From assembly GCF_001660815.1 (NCBI RefSeq), contig NZ_LYMI01000089.1, positions 85,138-149,137 of the forward strand: a stretch of DNA of 64,000 bases, written 5' to 3'. Below, piece by piece: positions 45,997 through 55,760 of the stretch. Each line of letters starts with the position of its first letter. Position 1 is the stretch's first letter. A model generated the notes under the pieces. The model did no database searches. It saw only the letters and a program-made list of their open reading frames with translations, and was not told the DNA's origin. Position numbers and translations under genes: made by a program. This DNA comes from Xanthomonas nasturtii (GTDB lineage Bacteria > Pseudomonadota > Gammaproteobacteria > Xanthomonadales > Xanthomonadaceae).

Positions 45997-47691
45997 TCAA
46001 TGCCCCAGGCGGGAGAATAACCCGGCTTTATCCAGGTTTTCTGCTGCATCGGCGGTGCGGGCGCGATATTCAAATGTGCCGGCTGCCAATCCACGCTCCG
46101 AGACCACCACCCGATGCGGAATGCCCAGCAGTTCCATATCGGCAAACATCGCGCCCGGGCGCAGGCCGCGATCGTCCAGCGCGGCATCCAGGCCGGCGGC
46201 GATCAATTCGTCCAGCAAGGCCTGGGCGGCGGCGACCACCTGGGCATCCTGTTTCGGGTTGATCACGCACACCACCACCTGCCACGGCGCCATCGGCGCG
46301 GGCCAGATGATGCCGGCATCGTCGTGGTTCTGTTCGATCGCCGCGGCCACGATGCGCGAAATGCCGATGCCGTAACAGCCCATCTTCATTACCGCGACCT
46401 TGCCGCCTTCGTCGATGACGGTGGCCTGCAGCGCTTGCGCGTACTGGCTGCCCAGCTGGAACACGTGGCCTACTTCGATGCCGCGGGCAAGGCGCAGTTC
46501 GCCGCCATCGGCCGCACGCTCGCCGTCGATGACGTTGCGTACATCGGCCACGGTCTCCGGCTCGGGCAAGTCACGGCCCCAGTTGACGCCGACCAGGTGC
46601 GCGCCGGACACATTGGCGCCGACCACGAAATCGGCCATTGCCGCGACATCGCGATCGGCCACCACGCGCACCGGGCGGGCGGTATTCACCGGACCCAGGA
46701 AGCCGGGCTCGCAGCCGAGGTGCTCGCGGATTTCGGTTTCATTGGCCAGGCGGTAGCTGGCCAGGCCGGCCACCTTGCCCAGCTTGATCTCGTTGACGGC
46801 ATGGTCGCCACGCACCAGCACCAGCACGAAGCCGGCGTCGGTCATCACCGCCACCGACTTGACCGTGCGCTGCAACGCGATGCCCAGCAACTGGGCGACG
46901 TCTTCGCAGGTCTTCTGGGTGGGCGTGTCGACCTGGCGCATGCTCTCGGCGGCCTCCGGTCGCGGACCCGGCAGGGTGGCGCTGGCGGTTTCCACGTTGG
47001 CGGCATAGTCGGAGGCGGTGGAGAACGCCAGCGAGTCTTCGCCGGAGTCGGCGATGACGTGGAATTCCTGCGACGCATCGCCGCCGATGGCGCCCGAATC
47101 GGCCTGCACCGCGCGGAAATCCAGCCCCAGGCGAGTGAAGATGCGCGTGTAGGCGGCGCGCATGTTGTCGTATTCGCGCGCCATGTCCGCATCGGTGAGA
47201 TGGAACGAATAGGCATCCTTCATCAGGAACTCGCGCGCACGCATCACGCCGAAGCGCGGGCGGATTTCATCGCGGAATTTGGTCTGGATCTGATAGAAAT
47301 TCAGCGGCAGCTGCTTGTAGCTGTTGATCTCCTGGCGCGCGAACTCGGCCGCAGCTTCCTCGGCGGTGGGGCTGTAGCAGAACTCCTGCTCCTTGCGGTC
47401 CTTGATCTTGAGCAACTGCCCGCCGAACTTTTCCCAACGCCCGGTGGCGTCCCACAGCTCGCGCGGCTGGATGGTGGGGAACAGCACTTCCACCGCCCCG
47501 GCGCGGTTCATTTCCTCGCGCACGATCGCCTCGACCTTGCGCAGCACGCGCAGGCCCAGCGGCGACCAGGTGTACAGCCCGGAGGCCAGCTTGCGGATCA
47601 TGCCCGCGCGCAGCATCAGACGGTGGCTGACCAGCTCGGCGTCGGCCGGGGTTTCCTTGGTGGTGTGCAGGTGGAACTGGGAAAGACGCAT
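45997..47691 (-). CDS. proS: Prolyl-tRNA synthetase (bacterial type)
   Basis: A 564-residue class II aminoacyl-tRNA synthetase charging tRNA-Pro. Motif 1 region [19 protein letters not shown], motif 2 [20 protein letters not shown] and motif 3 [17 protein letters not shown] are present, with the bacterial-type insertion (editing) domain at ~225-400 and the anticodon-binding domain at the end. Start ATG 47691 ([13 protein letters not shown]) matches the family; the upstream frame extension is not conserved. Confidence 0.96.
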   Translation of the reverse strand: MRLSQFHLHTTKETPADAELVSHRLMLRAGMIRKLASGLYTWSPLGLRVLRKVEAIVREEMNRAGAVEVLFPTIQPRELWDATGRWEKFGGQLLKIKDRKEQEFCYSPTAEEAAAEFARQEINSYKQLPLNFYQIQTKFRDEIRPRFGVMRAREFLMKDAYSFHLTDADMAREYDNMRAAYTRIFTRLGLDFRAVQADSGAIGGDASQEFHVIADSGEDSLAFSTASDYAANVETASATLPGPRPEAAESMRQVDTPTQKTCEDVAQLLGIALQRTVKSVAVMTDAGFVLVLVRGDHAVNEIKLGKVAGLASYRLANETEIREHLGCEPGFLGPVNTARPVRVVADRDVAAMADFVVGANVSGAHLVGVNWGRDLPEPETVADVRNVIDGERAADGGELRLARGIEVGHVFQLGSQYAQALQATVIDEGGKVAVMKMGCYGIGISRIVAAAIEQNHDDAGIIWPAPMAPWQVVVCVINPKQDAQVVAAAQALLDELIAAGLDAALDDRGLRPGAMFADMELLGIPHRVVVSERGLAAGTFEYRARTADAAENLDKAGLFSRLGH

Positions 47692-47930
47692 CGGGCTTCG
47701 CTTGGGCGGAAAGCCGCTAGTTTGCCAGTGTCGCGCCCTGCCGGTCATCGGCCAGTGGCTGCGCGGCGCTGCGCAGCGGGAGTGGTAGCGGGTCGGCGTA
47801 CCTGATCAGGCGGTCGTGATGCCGGGGTGTGGGCCGGCGGTGCGGGCCCGGGCACAGGACTCAGGATGTGTATGCGCCGCCTTCGACACGCAGCGCGCCA
47901 ACCTCGCGGTGCGTCGTCTCCGTCTCAAAC

Positions 47931-47959
47931 GGCCTGACAGCCGCACAGGCTGTCAGGCC
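47931..47959. terminator. Terminator hairpin after the DUF4124 gene
   Basis: A perfect 12-bp stem (GGCCTGACAGCC / GGCTGTCAGGCC) with a 5-nt loop, just past the end of the minus-strand DUF4124 gene and followed on that strand by GTTTGAGA. Confidence 0.75.
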
Positions 47960-47964
47960 CGAAC

Positions 47965-48363
47965 TCAGGTCGCCGGGGCGCCGGTCGCTGCCGGCCTGCA
48001 ATAGGCCTTGGTGGCGGCTTCGGCCAGAGTGCGCTGCGCGGCGCGGGCGTCCGGGTCGAGCGGGCTGCCGGGCTTGCCGTCGCCGGCGCCCATGGTGACC
48101 TCGCCCTTGCCGCTGAGCAGTTCCAGGTTGCGGCGTGCGGTGAGGCAGTCGGCCGATTCGGGCGTGGCGGTCTCCGGCGCGGCGATGGCCGCGGTGCCGC
48201 TGCGCGCGTCGATCCGGCGCGCTTCGTAGCGCTGGCCGGTCGGTGGCGGGGTTTCGGTGTAGTGGGTCACGCCCCTGGCGTCCTTCCACTTGTATAGATC
48301 GGTCGCGCCGGCGCCGGCGCTGACCAGCATCAACAGGGCGCAAAGCCCGGACGACAGCTGCAT
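47965..48363 (-). CDS. Exported DUF4124-domain protein
   Basis: A 132-residue exported protein: signal peptide (MQLSSGLCALLMLVSAGAGA) followed by the DUF4124 motif (LYKWKDARGVTHYTETPPP). Two cysteines (DCLTAR and AYCRPA) may form a disulfide. DUF4124 proteins are small periplasmic proteins of unknown function, common in Xanthomonas. The start ATG 48363 was chosen to give a clean signal peptide. It is divergent from pssA. Confidence 0.78.
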   Translation of the reverse strand: MQLSSGLCALLMLVSAGAGATDLYKWKDARGVTHYTETPPPTGQRYEARRIDARSGTAAIAAPETATPESADCLTARRNLELLSGKGEVTMGAGDGKPGSPLDPDARAAQRTLAEAATKAYCRPAATGAPAT

Positions 48364-48496
48364 GTGGCTTCCCCTGGATGATTCCCGCGGCGATTGCAGC
48401 ATCCGCGGCCTGCGCTGGCAAGTGATGCCGCCCGGCGTACGCGTCAAGGGCAGGGCGCGCTACCGCCAAACGGACCTCAGGCCCTACACTTGCCGG

Positions 48497-49270
48497 ATGA
48501 ATGAAATGAGACCGCCCCCGCGCTCGCGCACGATTTACCTGCTGCCGAACCTGTTCACCACCGCCGGGCTGTTTTCCGGTTTCTACGCCATCATCGCCGC
48601 TGCCAATGGTCAGTTCGTCCAGGCGGCGATGGCGGTGTTCGTGGCGGCGGTGATGGACGGGTTGGACGGCCGGGTTGCGCGCCTGACCAACACCAGCAGC
48701 GAATTCGGCGTGCAATACGACTCGCTGGCCGATCTGGTCAGCTTCGGCATGGCCCCGGCGCTGGTGATGTACCACTGGTCGCTGTCGGCGCTGAAATACG
48801 ACAGCAACGTGATGGGCCGGGTCGGCTGGTCGGCCGCCTTCTTGTATGCCGCTTGCGCGGCGCTGCGGCTGGCGCGCTTCAACACCCAGGTCGGCGTGGT
48901 CGACAAACGCTGGTTCATCGGCTTGGCCAGCCCGGCCGCGGCCGGCTTGATGATGTCTTTCGTGTGGGCCTTCGCCGACGACAGCCTGGGCTTCGATGGC
49001 GAGCAGCTGCGCTTTGTGGCGCTGGCGATCACGGTGGTGTCGGCGTTGCTGATGGTCAGCCGAATCCGCTTCTGGAGCTTCAAGGGTGGCGCGCGCGGCC
49101 CGCGTGCCGACCGGGTGCCGTTCCTGGCGTTGGCCATCGCCACGGTGGTGATTGCGCTGCTGGTGATCGATCTGGCCCGTTCGTTGCTGGTGATCGGCGT
49201 GCTGTACGCCTTGTCCGGCCCGGTGATGTGGTTGTGGCGACGCTGGCGGCGGGTGCCCGAGCTGCCATGA
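48497..49270 (+). CDS. pssA: CDP-diacylglycerol-serine O-phosphatidyltransferase
   Basis: A 257-residue integral membrane enzyme of phospholipid synthesis making phosphatidylserine, precursor of phosphatidylethanolamine. The CDP-alcohol phosphatidyltransferase motif is complete: Asp54-x2-Asp57-Gly58-x2-Ala61-Arg62-x8-Gly71-x3-Asp75-x3-Asp79. LLPNLFTTAGLFSGFYAI at the first helix and ~8 membrane helices fit the Bacillus-type PssA. ATG 48497; two further in-frame ATGs just after. The following gene starts 10 bp after its stop. Confidence 0.93.
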   Translation: MNEMRPPPRSRTIYLLPNLFTTAGLFSGFYAIIAAANGQFVQAAMAVFVAAVMDGLDGRVARLTNTSSEFGVQYDSLADLVSFGMAPALVMYHWSLSALKYDSNVMGRVGWSAAFLYAACAALRLARFNTQVGVVDKRWFIGLASPAAAGLMMSFVWAFADDSLGFDGEQLRFVALAITVVSALLMVSRIRFWSFKGGARGPRADRVPFLALAIATVVIALLVIDLARSLLVIGVLYALSGPVMWLWRRWRRVPELP

Positions 49271-49280
49271 GCGCGTTCTC

Positions 49281-49748
49281 GTGAGCGATTCGGCATTCGA
49301 GCCGATGTGGTCCGATCTGCAGGTGTCGTACCTGCAGGCGTTGGGGCACACCGTCTATCTGGATCGCGATGCCGCAGATGCGTTGCCTGCGCCCGTCGAG
49401 GTCGCCGAGCGCGCGCCGATGGCCGTGCCGGCACGCGTGGAGCGTGCGCCGCAGTCTGCAGCTGTCGCGGTGCCCAGTGCACGGCGCAGCGCACCGGCTG
49501 CACCAGCCGAAACACCACGTTCGCCCGACACCGCGCCGGCGTCGGCACCGCAACGGCGCAGTCGCGTCGGCATGCCGGACCGCCTGCAGATGGCCTTGTT
49601 GCGTGCGTCCGGCTGCAACCCGGGCGACCCTGCAACCCAGGCATTGATGGCGTCCTGGCCGCTGGCGGAGCTACGCGGCAACCCTGCCGCCAAGCGCGCG
49701 CTGTGGCCGCAGCTGCGTGCGCTGCGGCGGCGCCGGGATCCTGCGTGA
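49281..49748 (+). CDS. Hypothetical protein, candidate HolD-like (DNA polymerase III psi)
   Basis: A 155-residue soluble protein. The N-terminal piece (WSDLQVSYLQALGHTVYLDR) is followed by a Pro/Ala-rich linker (~35-98) and a helical C-terminus (PDRLQMALLRASGCNPGDPA ... ELRGNPAAKRALWPQLRALR). It is not firmly recognised. In E. coli, holD directly precedes rimI, and HolD begins with a similar W-x-LQ-x-LG pattern, so a diverged clamp-loader psi subunit is a plausible reading. GTG 49281; the stop overlaps the GTG start of rimI by 4 nt. Confidence 0.7.
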   Translation: MSDSAFEPMWSDLQVSYLQALGHTVYLDRDAADALPAPVEVAERAPMAVPARVERAPQSAAVAVPSARRSAPAAPAETPRSPDTAPASAPQRRSRVGMPDRLQMALLRASGCNPGDPATQALMASWPLAELRGNPAAKRALWPQLRALRRRRDPA

Positions 49749-50227
49749 GCGCACTGAACGCGCCGCAACCCACCTCGTTGCGCGCAATGCGCGAGAGCGA
49801 CCTGGATGTGGTGATGGAGATCGAAGTTCGCGCGTATCCGTTTCCATGGACGCGCAACATCTTTCGCGACTGCCTGCAGGCCGGTTACCCCGGCTGGGTG
49901 ATGGAGCAGGGCGGTCAGGTCATCGGCTACGGCGTGATCAGCATCGCCGCCGACGAGGCGCATGTGCTCAATGTCTGCATCGCACCGGAGGCGCAATCGC
50001 AAGGCCACGGGCGCGTGTTGCTGCGCGCGCTGATCAAGGGCGCCTGCGACCGCGGCGCGCGGCGCGCGTTTCTGGAAGTGCGCCCCTCCAATCCCCCGGC
50101 GATTGCGCTGTATCACTCCGAAGGCTTCAACGAAATTGGCCGGCGCCCGCGCTACTACCCCTCCAACACCGGGCGCGAGGATGCGTTGGTGATGGCGATC
50201 GAGCTGTTCTTCGACGGGTTCTCTTGA
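49745..50227 (+). CDS. rimI: Ribosomal protein S18 alanine N-acetyltransferase RimI
   Basis: A 160-residue GNAT acetyltransferase that modifies the N-terminal alanine of ribosomal protein S18. Acetyl-CoA-binding motif A is IAPEAQSQGHGRVLLRALI (the QSQGHG loop); other family segments are EIEVRAYPFPWT, HVLNVCIAPE, LEVRPSNPPAIALYHSEGF and GRRPRYYPSNTGREDALVM. GTG 49745 overlaps the preceding stop. Third gene of the pssA-(holD?)-rimI group. Confidence 0.92.
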   Translation: MSALNAPQPTSLRAMRESDLDVVMEIEVRAYPFPWTRNIFRDCLQAGYPGWVMEQGGQVIGYGVISIAADEAHVLNVCIAPEAQSQGHGRVLLRALIKGACDRGARRAFLEVRPSNPPAIALYHSEGFNEIGRRPRYYPSNTGREDALVMAIELFFDGFS

Positions 50228-51175
50228 GCGCACGTAGCGGTCGTTGAGCAATGCAGTCTACAAATGCCTGCGTCTGGCTTGGCATTGAACACGCACTCGC
50301 AACTGGCATGAAGCCCACCGCGTTCGCCTTGCGGTGAGCCATGCGACCAGCGTGCGCGATCGGCGATGCTGCGCCGACTGGGGGCTGAGCTCGGTGAACC
50401 TGCGGCAACTCCAGACGAATGACTCGCTGAGCAAGCTGCATGCGTGCAGCGCGTCTCTGCATGGAGTGTTTGGCGATATCGCTCACCTGACAAGCGCGCC
50501 GCGCTGTGCCGGTGCGGTTGACGAAGTCTGCAGCAAGCGTGTGGCCGGGCTCGATGCGTTGCGATGTTGCAAGTATTTTCCCATGACGCCTGCCGGCGTG
50601 CCTTGGCACGGTGGCGGGCGTACAGCTCTGCAATCGATCCCAACTTGCACGCGTGCAGTGGTCACAACGTTGCAGTGAATCCACTTGCGTGTCGCACACA
50701 TCTGACGCGATGCATTGGTAACACGCATGGTGAATCTTTCGCCCTATTCCAATGCGCAATGTTCAGTTGCTCTGATCGCATAACGCGTAGCGCATCGGAT
50801 GAGGTTGCGCATCGCGGCGATGCATGAAAATGGCGAACGCATCGAAAAACAACGATTTTTTGTGATCAGCGCGACACGTCGCGCTTGAACGACGTCCTCC
50901 TGCATTGCGGCACGCAGCATGCTGCATTGCAGTGTCCCCGGTGATGTCTCCGTGTGTCTTGATCGCAGCGTTTTGTCTTCTCTTGTGTGTCTCGCAAGCG
51001 TTTGCGTGACTGCGCGTGCACATCCATACATCGGCTAGATACAAGCGATTGCGATGCTCCTAGTATCGGCTTCACGGAACTGAAAAGTACACAGATGAAT
51101 AGTACGTTCCGTATCTGCTAGATCAGGGGTGTGCCGCCGCGCGGCGCATCAAACCCATCCGAGGGAGACACCAAG
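50228..51175. other. 948-bp intergenic leader upstream of the pectate lyase gene
   Basis: No plausible gene is seen on either strand; the small open frames have no ribosome-binding site and atypical composition. The stretch is visibly richer in A/T than its surroundings, and contains a candidate CRP/Clp-type half-palindrome TGTGATCAGCGCGACA (50861-50876, left arm good, right arm 3/5) and a possible -10 TAGTAT at 51061-51066. Several TTG/TGCA-rich patches recur. I saw no clear plant-inducible-promoter box. Confidence 0.5.
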
Positions 51176-52309
51176 ATGAAGCCGAAATTTTCGACGGCGG
51201 CCGCCGCGTCGCTGTTTGTCGGGTCGTTGCTGCTGACAGGCGTTGCCTGCGCCGATCCTGCGCTGGAAGTTGCAACCACTGGTTGGGCAACGCAGAACGG
51301 CGGCACCAAGGGCGGCTCCAAGGCCGCTGCCGCCAACATCTATACCGTCAAGAATGCCTCCGAGCTGAAAGCCGCCCTGAAAGCCAGCGTGGGCAGCAAT
51401 GGCCGCATCATCAAGATCAGCGGCATCATCGATGTCAGCGAAGGCAAGCCGTACACCAAGACCTCGGACATGAAAACGCGCGCGCGTCTGGACGTGCCGA
51501 CCAAGACCACGCTGATCGGCATCACCAGCAACGCAGAGATCCGCGAAGGCTATTTCTACGTCAAGGCCAACGACGTCATCATCCGCAACCTCACCATCGA
51601 AAATCCATGGGACCCCGAGCCGGTCTGGGATCCGGATGACGGCAGCGCCGGAAACTGGAATGCCGAATACGACGGTCTGACCGTGGAAGGTGCCACCAAT
51701 GTGTGGGTGGACCATGTCACCTTCACCGATGGCCGTCGCACCGACGACCAGAACGGCACCGCCAACGGCCGCCCCAAGCAGCATCACGATGGCGCGATGG
51801 ACGTCAAGAAGGGCGCCAACTTCGTCACCATCTCGTACTCGGCATTCAAGTCGCACGAGAAGAACAGCCTGATCGGCTCCAGTGACAGCGCCTCCAGCAC
51901 CGACAGCGGCAAGCTCAAGGTCACCATCCACAACACCTTGTTCGAAAACATTTCCGCACGCGCACCACGCGTCCGCTTTGGTCAGGTGCATCTGTACAAC
52001 AATTACCACGTCGGCAGCACCAGCAATAAGGTGTATCCGTTCTCGCACGTGCATGGTGTGGGCAAGGAATCGAAGATCTTCTCCGAGCGCAATGTGTTCG
52101 ACATCAGTGGCGTGAGCAGTTGCGACAAGATCGCTGCCGACTACGGTGGCAGCGTGTATCGCGATCAGGGCTCGCTGCTCAACGGCAAGGCGCTGTCGTG
52201 CTCGTGGAATACCAACATCGGTTGGACGCCGCCGTACACCTACAACCTGCTGTCGGCCGACAAGGTGGCCGCAGACGTCAAGGCCAAGTCGGGTGCCGGC
52301 AAGCTGTAA
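51176..52309 (+). CDS. pel: Secreted pectate lyase (polysaccharide lyase family 1)
   Basis: A 377-residue extracellular enzyme cleaving de-esterified pectin by beta-elimination, a plant cell-wall-degrading factor. Signal peptide [20 protein letters not shown] (cleavage near ACA-DP). PL1 motifs: [11 protein letters not shown] (calcium site), [20 protein letters not shown], and [19 protein letters not shown], with the catalytic arginine in the R-x-PR-x-R pattern. The start has GGGAG upstream. It is monocistronic, with a ~950-bp upstream region and a strong hairpin after it. Secretion is probably by the type II system (inference). Confidence 0.93.
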   Translation: MKPKFSTAAAASLFVGSLLLTGVACADPALEVATTGWATQNGGTKGGSKAAAANIYTVKNASELKAALKASVGSNGRIIKISGIIDVSEGKPYTKTSDMKTRARLDVPTKTTLIGITSNAEIREGYFYVKANDVIIRNLTIENPWDPEPVWDPDDGSAGNWNAEYDGLTVEGATNVWVDHVTFTDGRRTDDQNGTANGRPKQHHDGAMDVKKGANFVTISYSAFKSHEKNSLIGSSDSASSTDSGKLKVTIHNTLFENISARAPRVRFGQVHLYNNYHVGSTSNKVYPFSHVHGVGKESKIFSERNVFDISGVSSCDKIAADYGGSVYRDQGSLLNGKALSCSWNTNIGWTPPYTYNLLSADKVAADVKAKSGAGKL

Positions 52310-52352
52310 CTGTCGCTGCGTGCAGCGCTGCGCTGGCAGCGCCGCATCGAAT

Positions 52353-52386
52353 CACACAACGCCCGCAGCGATGCGGGCGTTGTGTG
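52353..52386. terminator. Terminator after the pectate lyase gene
   Basis: A perfect 15-bp stem (CACACAACGCCCGCA / TGCGGGCGTTGTGTG) with loop GCGA, placed between the converging pectate lyase and betA genes. Confidence 0.88.
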
Positions 52387-52410
52387 TTCCAGTACAGGCT
52401 ATTTCCGCCG

Positions 52411-54081
52411 TTACCCGCGCACAGGCGCATCGCCGGCGACGTAATAGTCGGCGGTGCTGCGTGGCAGCGGGGTGCGGCCGCGCATGCGGTCGGCGATCTT
52501 CTCGGCAATCATGATGGTGGTGGCGTTGAGATTGCCGGTGATGATGCGCGGCATGATCGAGGCGTCGATGACGCGCAGACCTTCCATGCCGTGCACGCGG
52601 CCCTGCCCATCCACCACCGCCATGTCGTCGGTGCCCATCGCACAGGAACAAGAGGGGTGATAAGCGGTTTCCGCGCGGGAGCGTACGAACGCGTCCAGCT
52701 CGGCGTCGGTCTTGCAATCGGCACTGGGGCTGATCTCGCGGCCACGGTACTGGTCGAGTGCGGGTTGCGCGATGATCTCGCGGGTGATGCGGATCGCGTC
52801 GCGAAATTCCTGCCAATCCTGGTCGGTGGATTGGTAGTTGAACAGGATCGAGGGGTGCTGGCGCGGATCGCGCGATTTGGCATGCACGCGCCCACGGCTG
52901 GGCGTGCGCATCGAGCCCACATGCGCCTGAAAGCCGTGTTCCTTCACCGCATTGCTGCCGTTGTAATTGATGGCGACGGGGAGAAAGTGGTACTGGATGT
53001 TGGGCCAGTCGAACTCCTCGCGGGTGCGAATGAAACCACCTGCTTCGAACTGGTTGCTGGCACCGGTGCCGGTGCCAGCAAATAGCCATTCCGCACCGAT
53101 TGCAGGCTGGTTCCACCACTGCAAGGCCGGATACAACGACACCGGTTTGGTGCACGCGTACTGGATGTAGACCTCCAGATGATCCTGCAGGTTCTGGCCG
53201 ACGCCGGGCAGGTCGTGTAGCAGCTGCACGTCGAGTGCGCGCAACAGATCGGGGGCACCAATGCCGGAACGCTGCAACAGCTGTGGCGACGCGATTGCAC
53301 CCGCGCACACCAAAACTTCGCGGCGCGCGTGCGCATCGATGCCTTCGCTGCTGTTGCCGACCAGGTAGTGCACGCCGATGGCGCGCTTGCCAGCAAACAG
53401 GATGCGGTCCGTCGTTGCGCGGGTGACGATGTGCAGGCCATCGCGCGGGCGTGCCATGTCCAGATAACCGCGCGCGGTACTGGCGCGTCGCCCTTGTGGC
53501 GTCACGGTGCGGTCCATCGGCCCGAAGCCCTCTTGTTGATACCCATTGAGATCGTCGGTACGCGGGTAGCCCGCCTGCACGCCGGCATCGACCATGGCAT
53601 GGAACAGCACGTTGTTGTCGTTCTTCGGCGTGGCTACGCTCACCGGACCTTCGCCGCCGTGGTACTCATTGGCACCGATATCGCGCGTTTCGGCCTTGCG
53701 AAAGTAGGGCAGCACATCGCGGTAGCTCCAGTCTTCCAGGCCGGGGCGCTTGGCCCAATGGTCGAAGTCCAGTGCGTTGCCGCGGATGTAGCACATGCCA
53801 TTGATCAGCGACGAACCGCCCAGGCCCTTGCCGCGCCCGCATTCCATGCGCCGGTTGTCCATGTGCGGCTCCGGCTCGGTTTCGTAGGCCCAGTTGTAGC
53901 GCCGTCCCTGCAACGGGAACGCCAGCGCGGCCGGCATTTGCGTGCGGAAATCCAGGCGATAGTCCGGCCCGCCGGCTTCGAGCAACAGCACGGTCACGCC
54001 CGGGTCTTCGGTGAGGCGCGCGGCCAGCACGTTCCCCGCCGAGCCGGCGCCGATGATGATGTAGTCGTATTCGCGTTGCAT
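52411..54081 (-). CDS. betA: Choline dehydrogenase
   Basis: A 556-residue FAD-dependent GMC oxidoreductase oxidising choline to betaine aldehyde at the membrane. FAD motif [16 protein letters not shown] near the N-terminus, the GMC signature region [20 protein letters not shown], and the C-terminal SCSCAMG (His/Asn-type catalytic region: [26 protein letters not shown]). Length equals that of E. coli BetA. Last gene of the betT-betB-betA series on this strand; 168 bp separates it from betB. Confidence 0.94.
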   Translation of the reverse strand: MQREYDYIIIGAGSAGNVLAARLTEDPGVTVLLLEAGGPDYRLDFRTQMPAALAFPLQGRRYNWAYETEPEPHMDNRRMECGRGKGLGGSSLINGMCYIRGNALDFDHWAKRPGLEDWSYRDVLPYFRKAETRDIGANEYHGGEGPVSVATPKNDNNVLFHAMVDAGVQAGYPRTDDLNGYQQEGFGPMDRTVTPQGRRASTARGYLDMARPRDGLHIVTRATTDRILFAGKRAIGVHYLVGNSSEGIDAHARREVLVCAGAIASPQLLQRSGIGAPDLLRALDVQLLHDLPGVGQNLQDHLEVYIQYACTKPVSLYPALQWWNQPAIGAEWLFAGTGTGASNQFEAGGFIRTREEFDWPNIQYHFLPVAINYNGSNAVKEHGFQAHVGSMRTPSRGRVHAKSRDPRQHPSILFNYQSTDQDWQEFRDAIRITREIIAQPALDQYRGREISPSADCKTDAELDAFVRSRAETAYHPSCSCAMGTDDMAVVDGQGRVHGMEGLRVIDASIMPRIITGNLNATTIMIAEKIADRMRGRTPLPRSTADYYVAGDAPVRG

Positions 54082-54249
54082 GGTGTTCTCCTGTGCGATG
54101 TCGGTGCAGTGGCGCGTGGGGCGCTGCAGGGGGAGGGGGCGAGGTAGGCAATGCGCTGGCGCCCATTCCGCAGCGTGGCGATGCACGCTGCGTCTTTGCC
54201 AACGCGTGCTCCACCCGGGGTGGCCTGTGCGCGAAGGCTTGCCCGCAAC

Positions 54250-55722
54250 TCAGAACACCGAGGCGTAACGTTCCAGTTCGACCTGGACAGACTTGGTACG
54301 TGTGTAGGCCTGCAGCGTGGCCAAACCGTTCTCGCGCCCGACGCCGGATTGCTTGTAGCCGCCCACCGGCATCGGCGCGGGCGATTCGCCCCAGGTGTTG
54401 ATCCAGCAGATGCCAGCCTCCAGGCGATGGATCAGCCGGTGCGCGCGCGCCAGATCCGGGGTGACAACGCCGGCAGCCAGGCCATAGGTGGTGGCATTGG
54501 CGCGCGTGACCGCTTCGTCCTCGTCGTCATAGGTGAGCAGGCTCAACACTGGCCCGAAGATCTCTTCGCGCACGATGGTCATCACATCGGTGCAGTCGCT
54601 GAAGATGGTGGGTGCCACGTAGCAACCCTGCGCCAGCGCGCCATCGCGCAGACGCTCGCCACCGCAGAGCAGGCGCGCGCCTTCGGCCTTGCCCTGCTCG
54701 ATATGTTCCAGCACCCGCTGCATGTGCGCTGCGCTGACCATCGGGCCGAAGGTGGTACGCGTATCGAGCGGGTCGCCGATGTGGATGCGTTGCACACGCG
54801 CCAGCAATCGCGCTTCGAAGGCGTTGCGCAACGCGCGCGGCACGAACACGCGCGTGCCGTTGGTGCACACCTGCCCGGAGCTGTAGAAGTTGGCCATCAT
54901 GGCGATGTCGGCGGCCAGATCCAGGTCGGCATCGGCACAGACGATCAAGGGCGACTTGCCGCCCAGCTCCATGGTCACCTCCTTCAACGACGAACTCGAG
55001 GCGCTGGCCATCACCTTGCGGCCGGTGGCGGTGCCGCCGGTGAAGCTGATCTTCTCGATTTCCGGATGCTCGGTCAGCGCGGTGCCCACGCTGGCGCCAT
55101 CGCCCGGCAATACGTTGAACACGCCATCGGGCAAGCCGGCCTCGGTGAAGATTTCGGCCAACTTCAGCGCAGTAAGTGGGGTGACTTCGCTGGGCTTGAA
55201 GATCATCGCATTACCGGCGGCCAGCGCCGGCGCGGCTTTCCACAGTGCAATCTGGATGGGGTAATTCCATGCGCCGATCGCACCGACCACGCCCAACGGT
55301 TCATGGCGCGTGTAGAAAAAGCTGCCTTCGCGCAACGGCACCTGCACGCCCTGCAGTGCCTGCGCAACGCCGGCGTAATACTCCAGCACATCGGCACCGG
55401 TGACGATATCGACGCTGCGGGTTTCGCTCAACGGTTTGCCGGTATTGAGCGTTTCCAGTTCGGCCAGCGCATCGTTGCGCTCGCGCAGCAATGCCACCGC
55501 GCGCAGCAGGATGCGCGAACGCTCCACCGTGGTCAGCGCCGCCCACTGTTGCTGGCCGGCCTTTGCGCTATCGACGGCGGCATCCAGATCGTCGGCGCCG
55601 GCGTTGTGCACGTTGGCCAGCACTTCACCGGTGGCCGGGTTGACCACTTCGAAGGTGTGGCCGCCGCGGGCGGGAACATAACGGCCGCCGATGTACAGCA
55701 GCTGGTCGGGAAAACGTGGCAT
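54250..55722 (-). CDS. betB: Betaine aldehyde dehydrogenase
   Basis: A 490-residue NAD(P)-dependent aldehyde dehydrogenase making glycine betaine. Catalytic glutamate motif [11 protein letters not shown], catalytic cysteine motif [16 protein letters not shown], Rossmann segment [12 protein letters not shown] and [11 protein letters not shown] are intact. It lies 38 bp after betT and shares its orientation; the product acts as an osmoprotectant. Confidence 0.94.
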   Translation of the reverse strand: MPRFPDQLLYIGGRYVPARGGHTFEVVNPATGEVLANVHNAGADDLDAAVDSAKAGQQQWAALTTVERSRILLRAVALLRERNDALAELETLNTGKPLSETRSVDIVTGADVLEYYAGVAQALQGVQVPLREGSFFYTRHEPLGVVGAIGAWNYPIQIALWKAAPALAAGNAMIFKPSEVTPLTALKLAEIFTEAGLPDGVFNVLPGDGASVGTALTEHPEIEKISFTGGTATGRKVMASASSSSLKEVTMELGGKSPLIVCADADLDLAADIAMMANFYSSGQVCTNGTRVFVPRALRNAFEARLLARVQRIHIGDPLDTRTTFGPMVSAAHMQRVLEHIEQGKAEGARLLCGGERLRDGALAQGCYVAPTIFSDCTDVMTIVREEIFGPVLSLLTYDDEDEAVTRANATTYGLAAGVVTPDLARAHRLIHRLEAGICWINTWGESPAPMPVGGYKQSGVGRENGLATLQAYTRTKSVQVELERYASVF

Positions 55723-55760
55723 GACAAACCTCCTGTGGGACGGTCGCCGCAGCGACGCAC

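Noticed and set aside
46114..47805. A 563-codon plus-strand frame opposite proS.
   Set aside because: Composition is His/Gly/Arg-rich and typical of an antisense shadow of a GC-rich gene; proS on the other strand has full family motifs.
49307..49744. Upstream extension of the rimI frame to 49307.
   Set aside because: It runs over the HolD candidate in another frame; the GTG at 49745 overlapping the previous stop fits both coupling and RimI length.
50700..51175. A plant-inducible-promoter (TTCGB-N15-TTCGB) box before the pectate lyase.
   Set aside because: TTCGC at 50738 has no matching partner at the right spacing.
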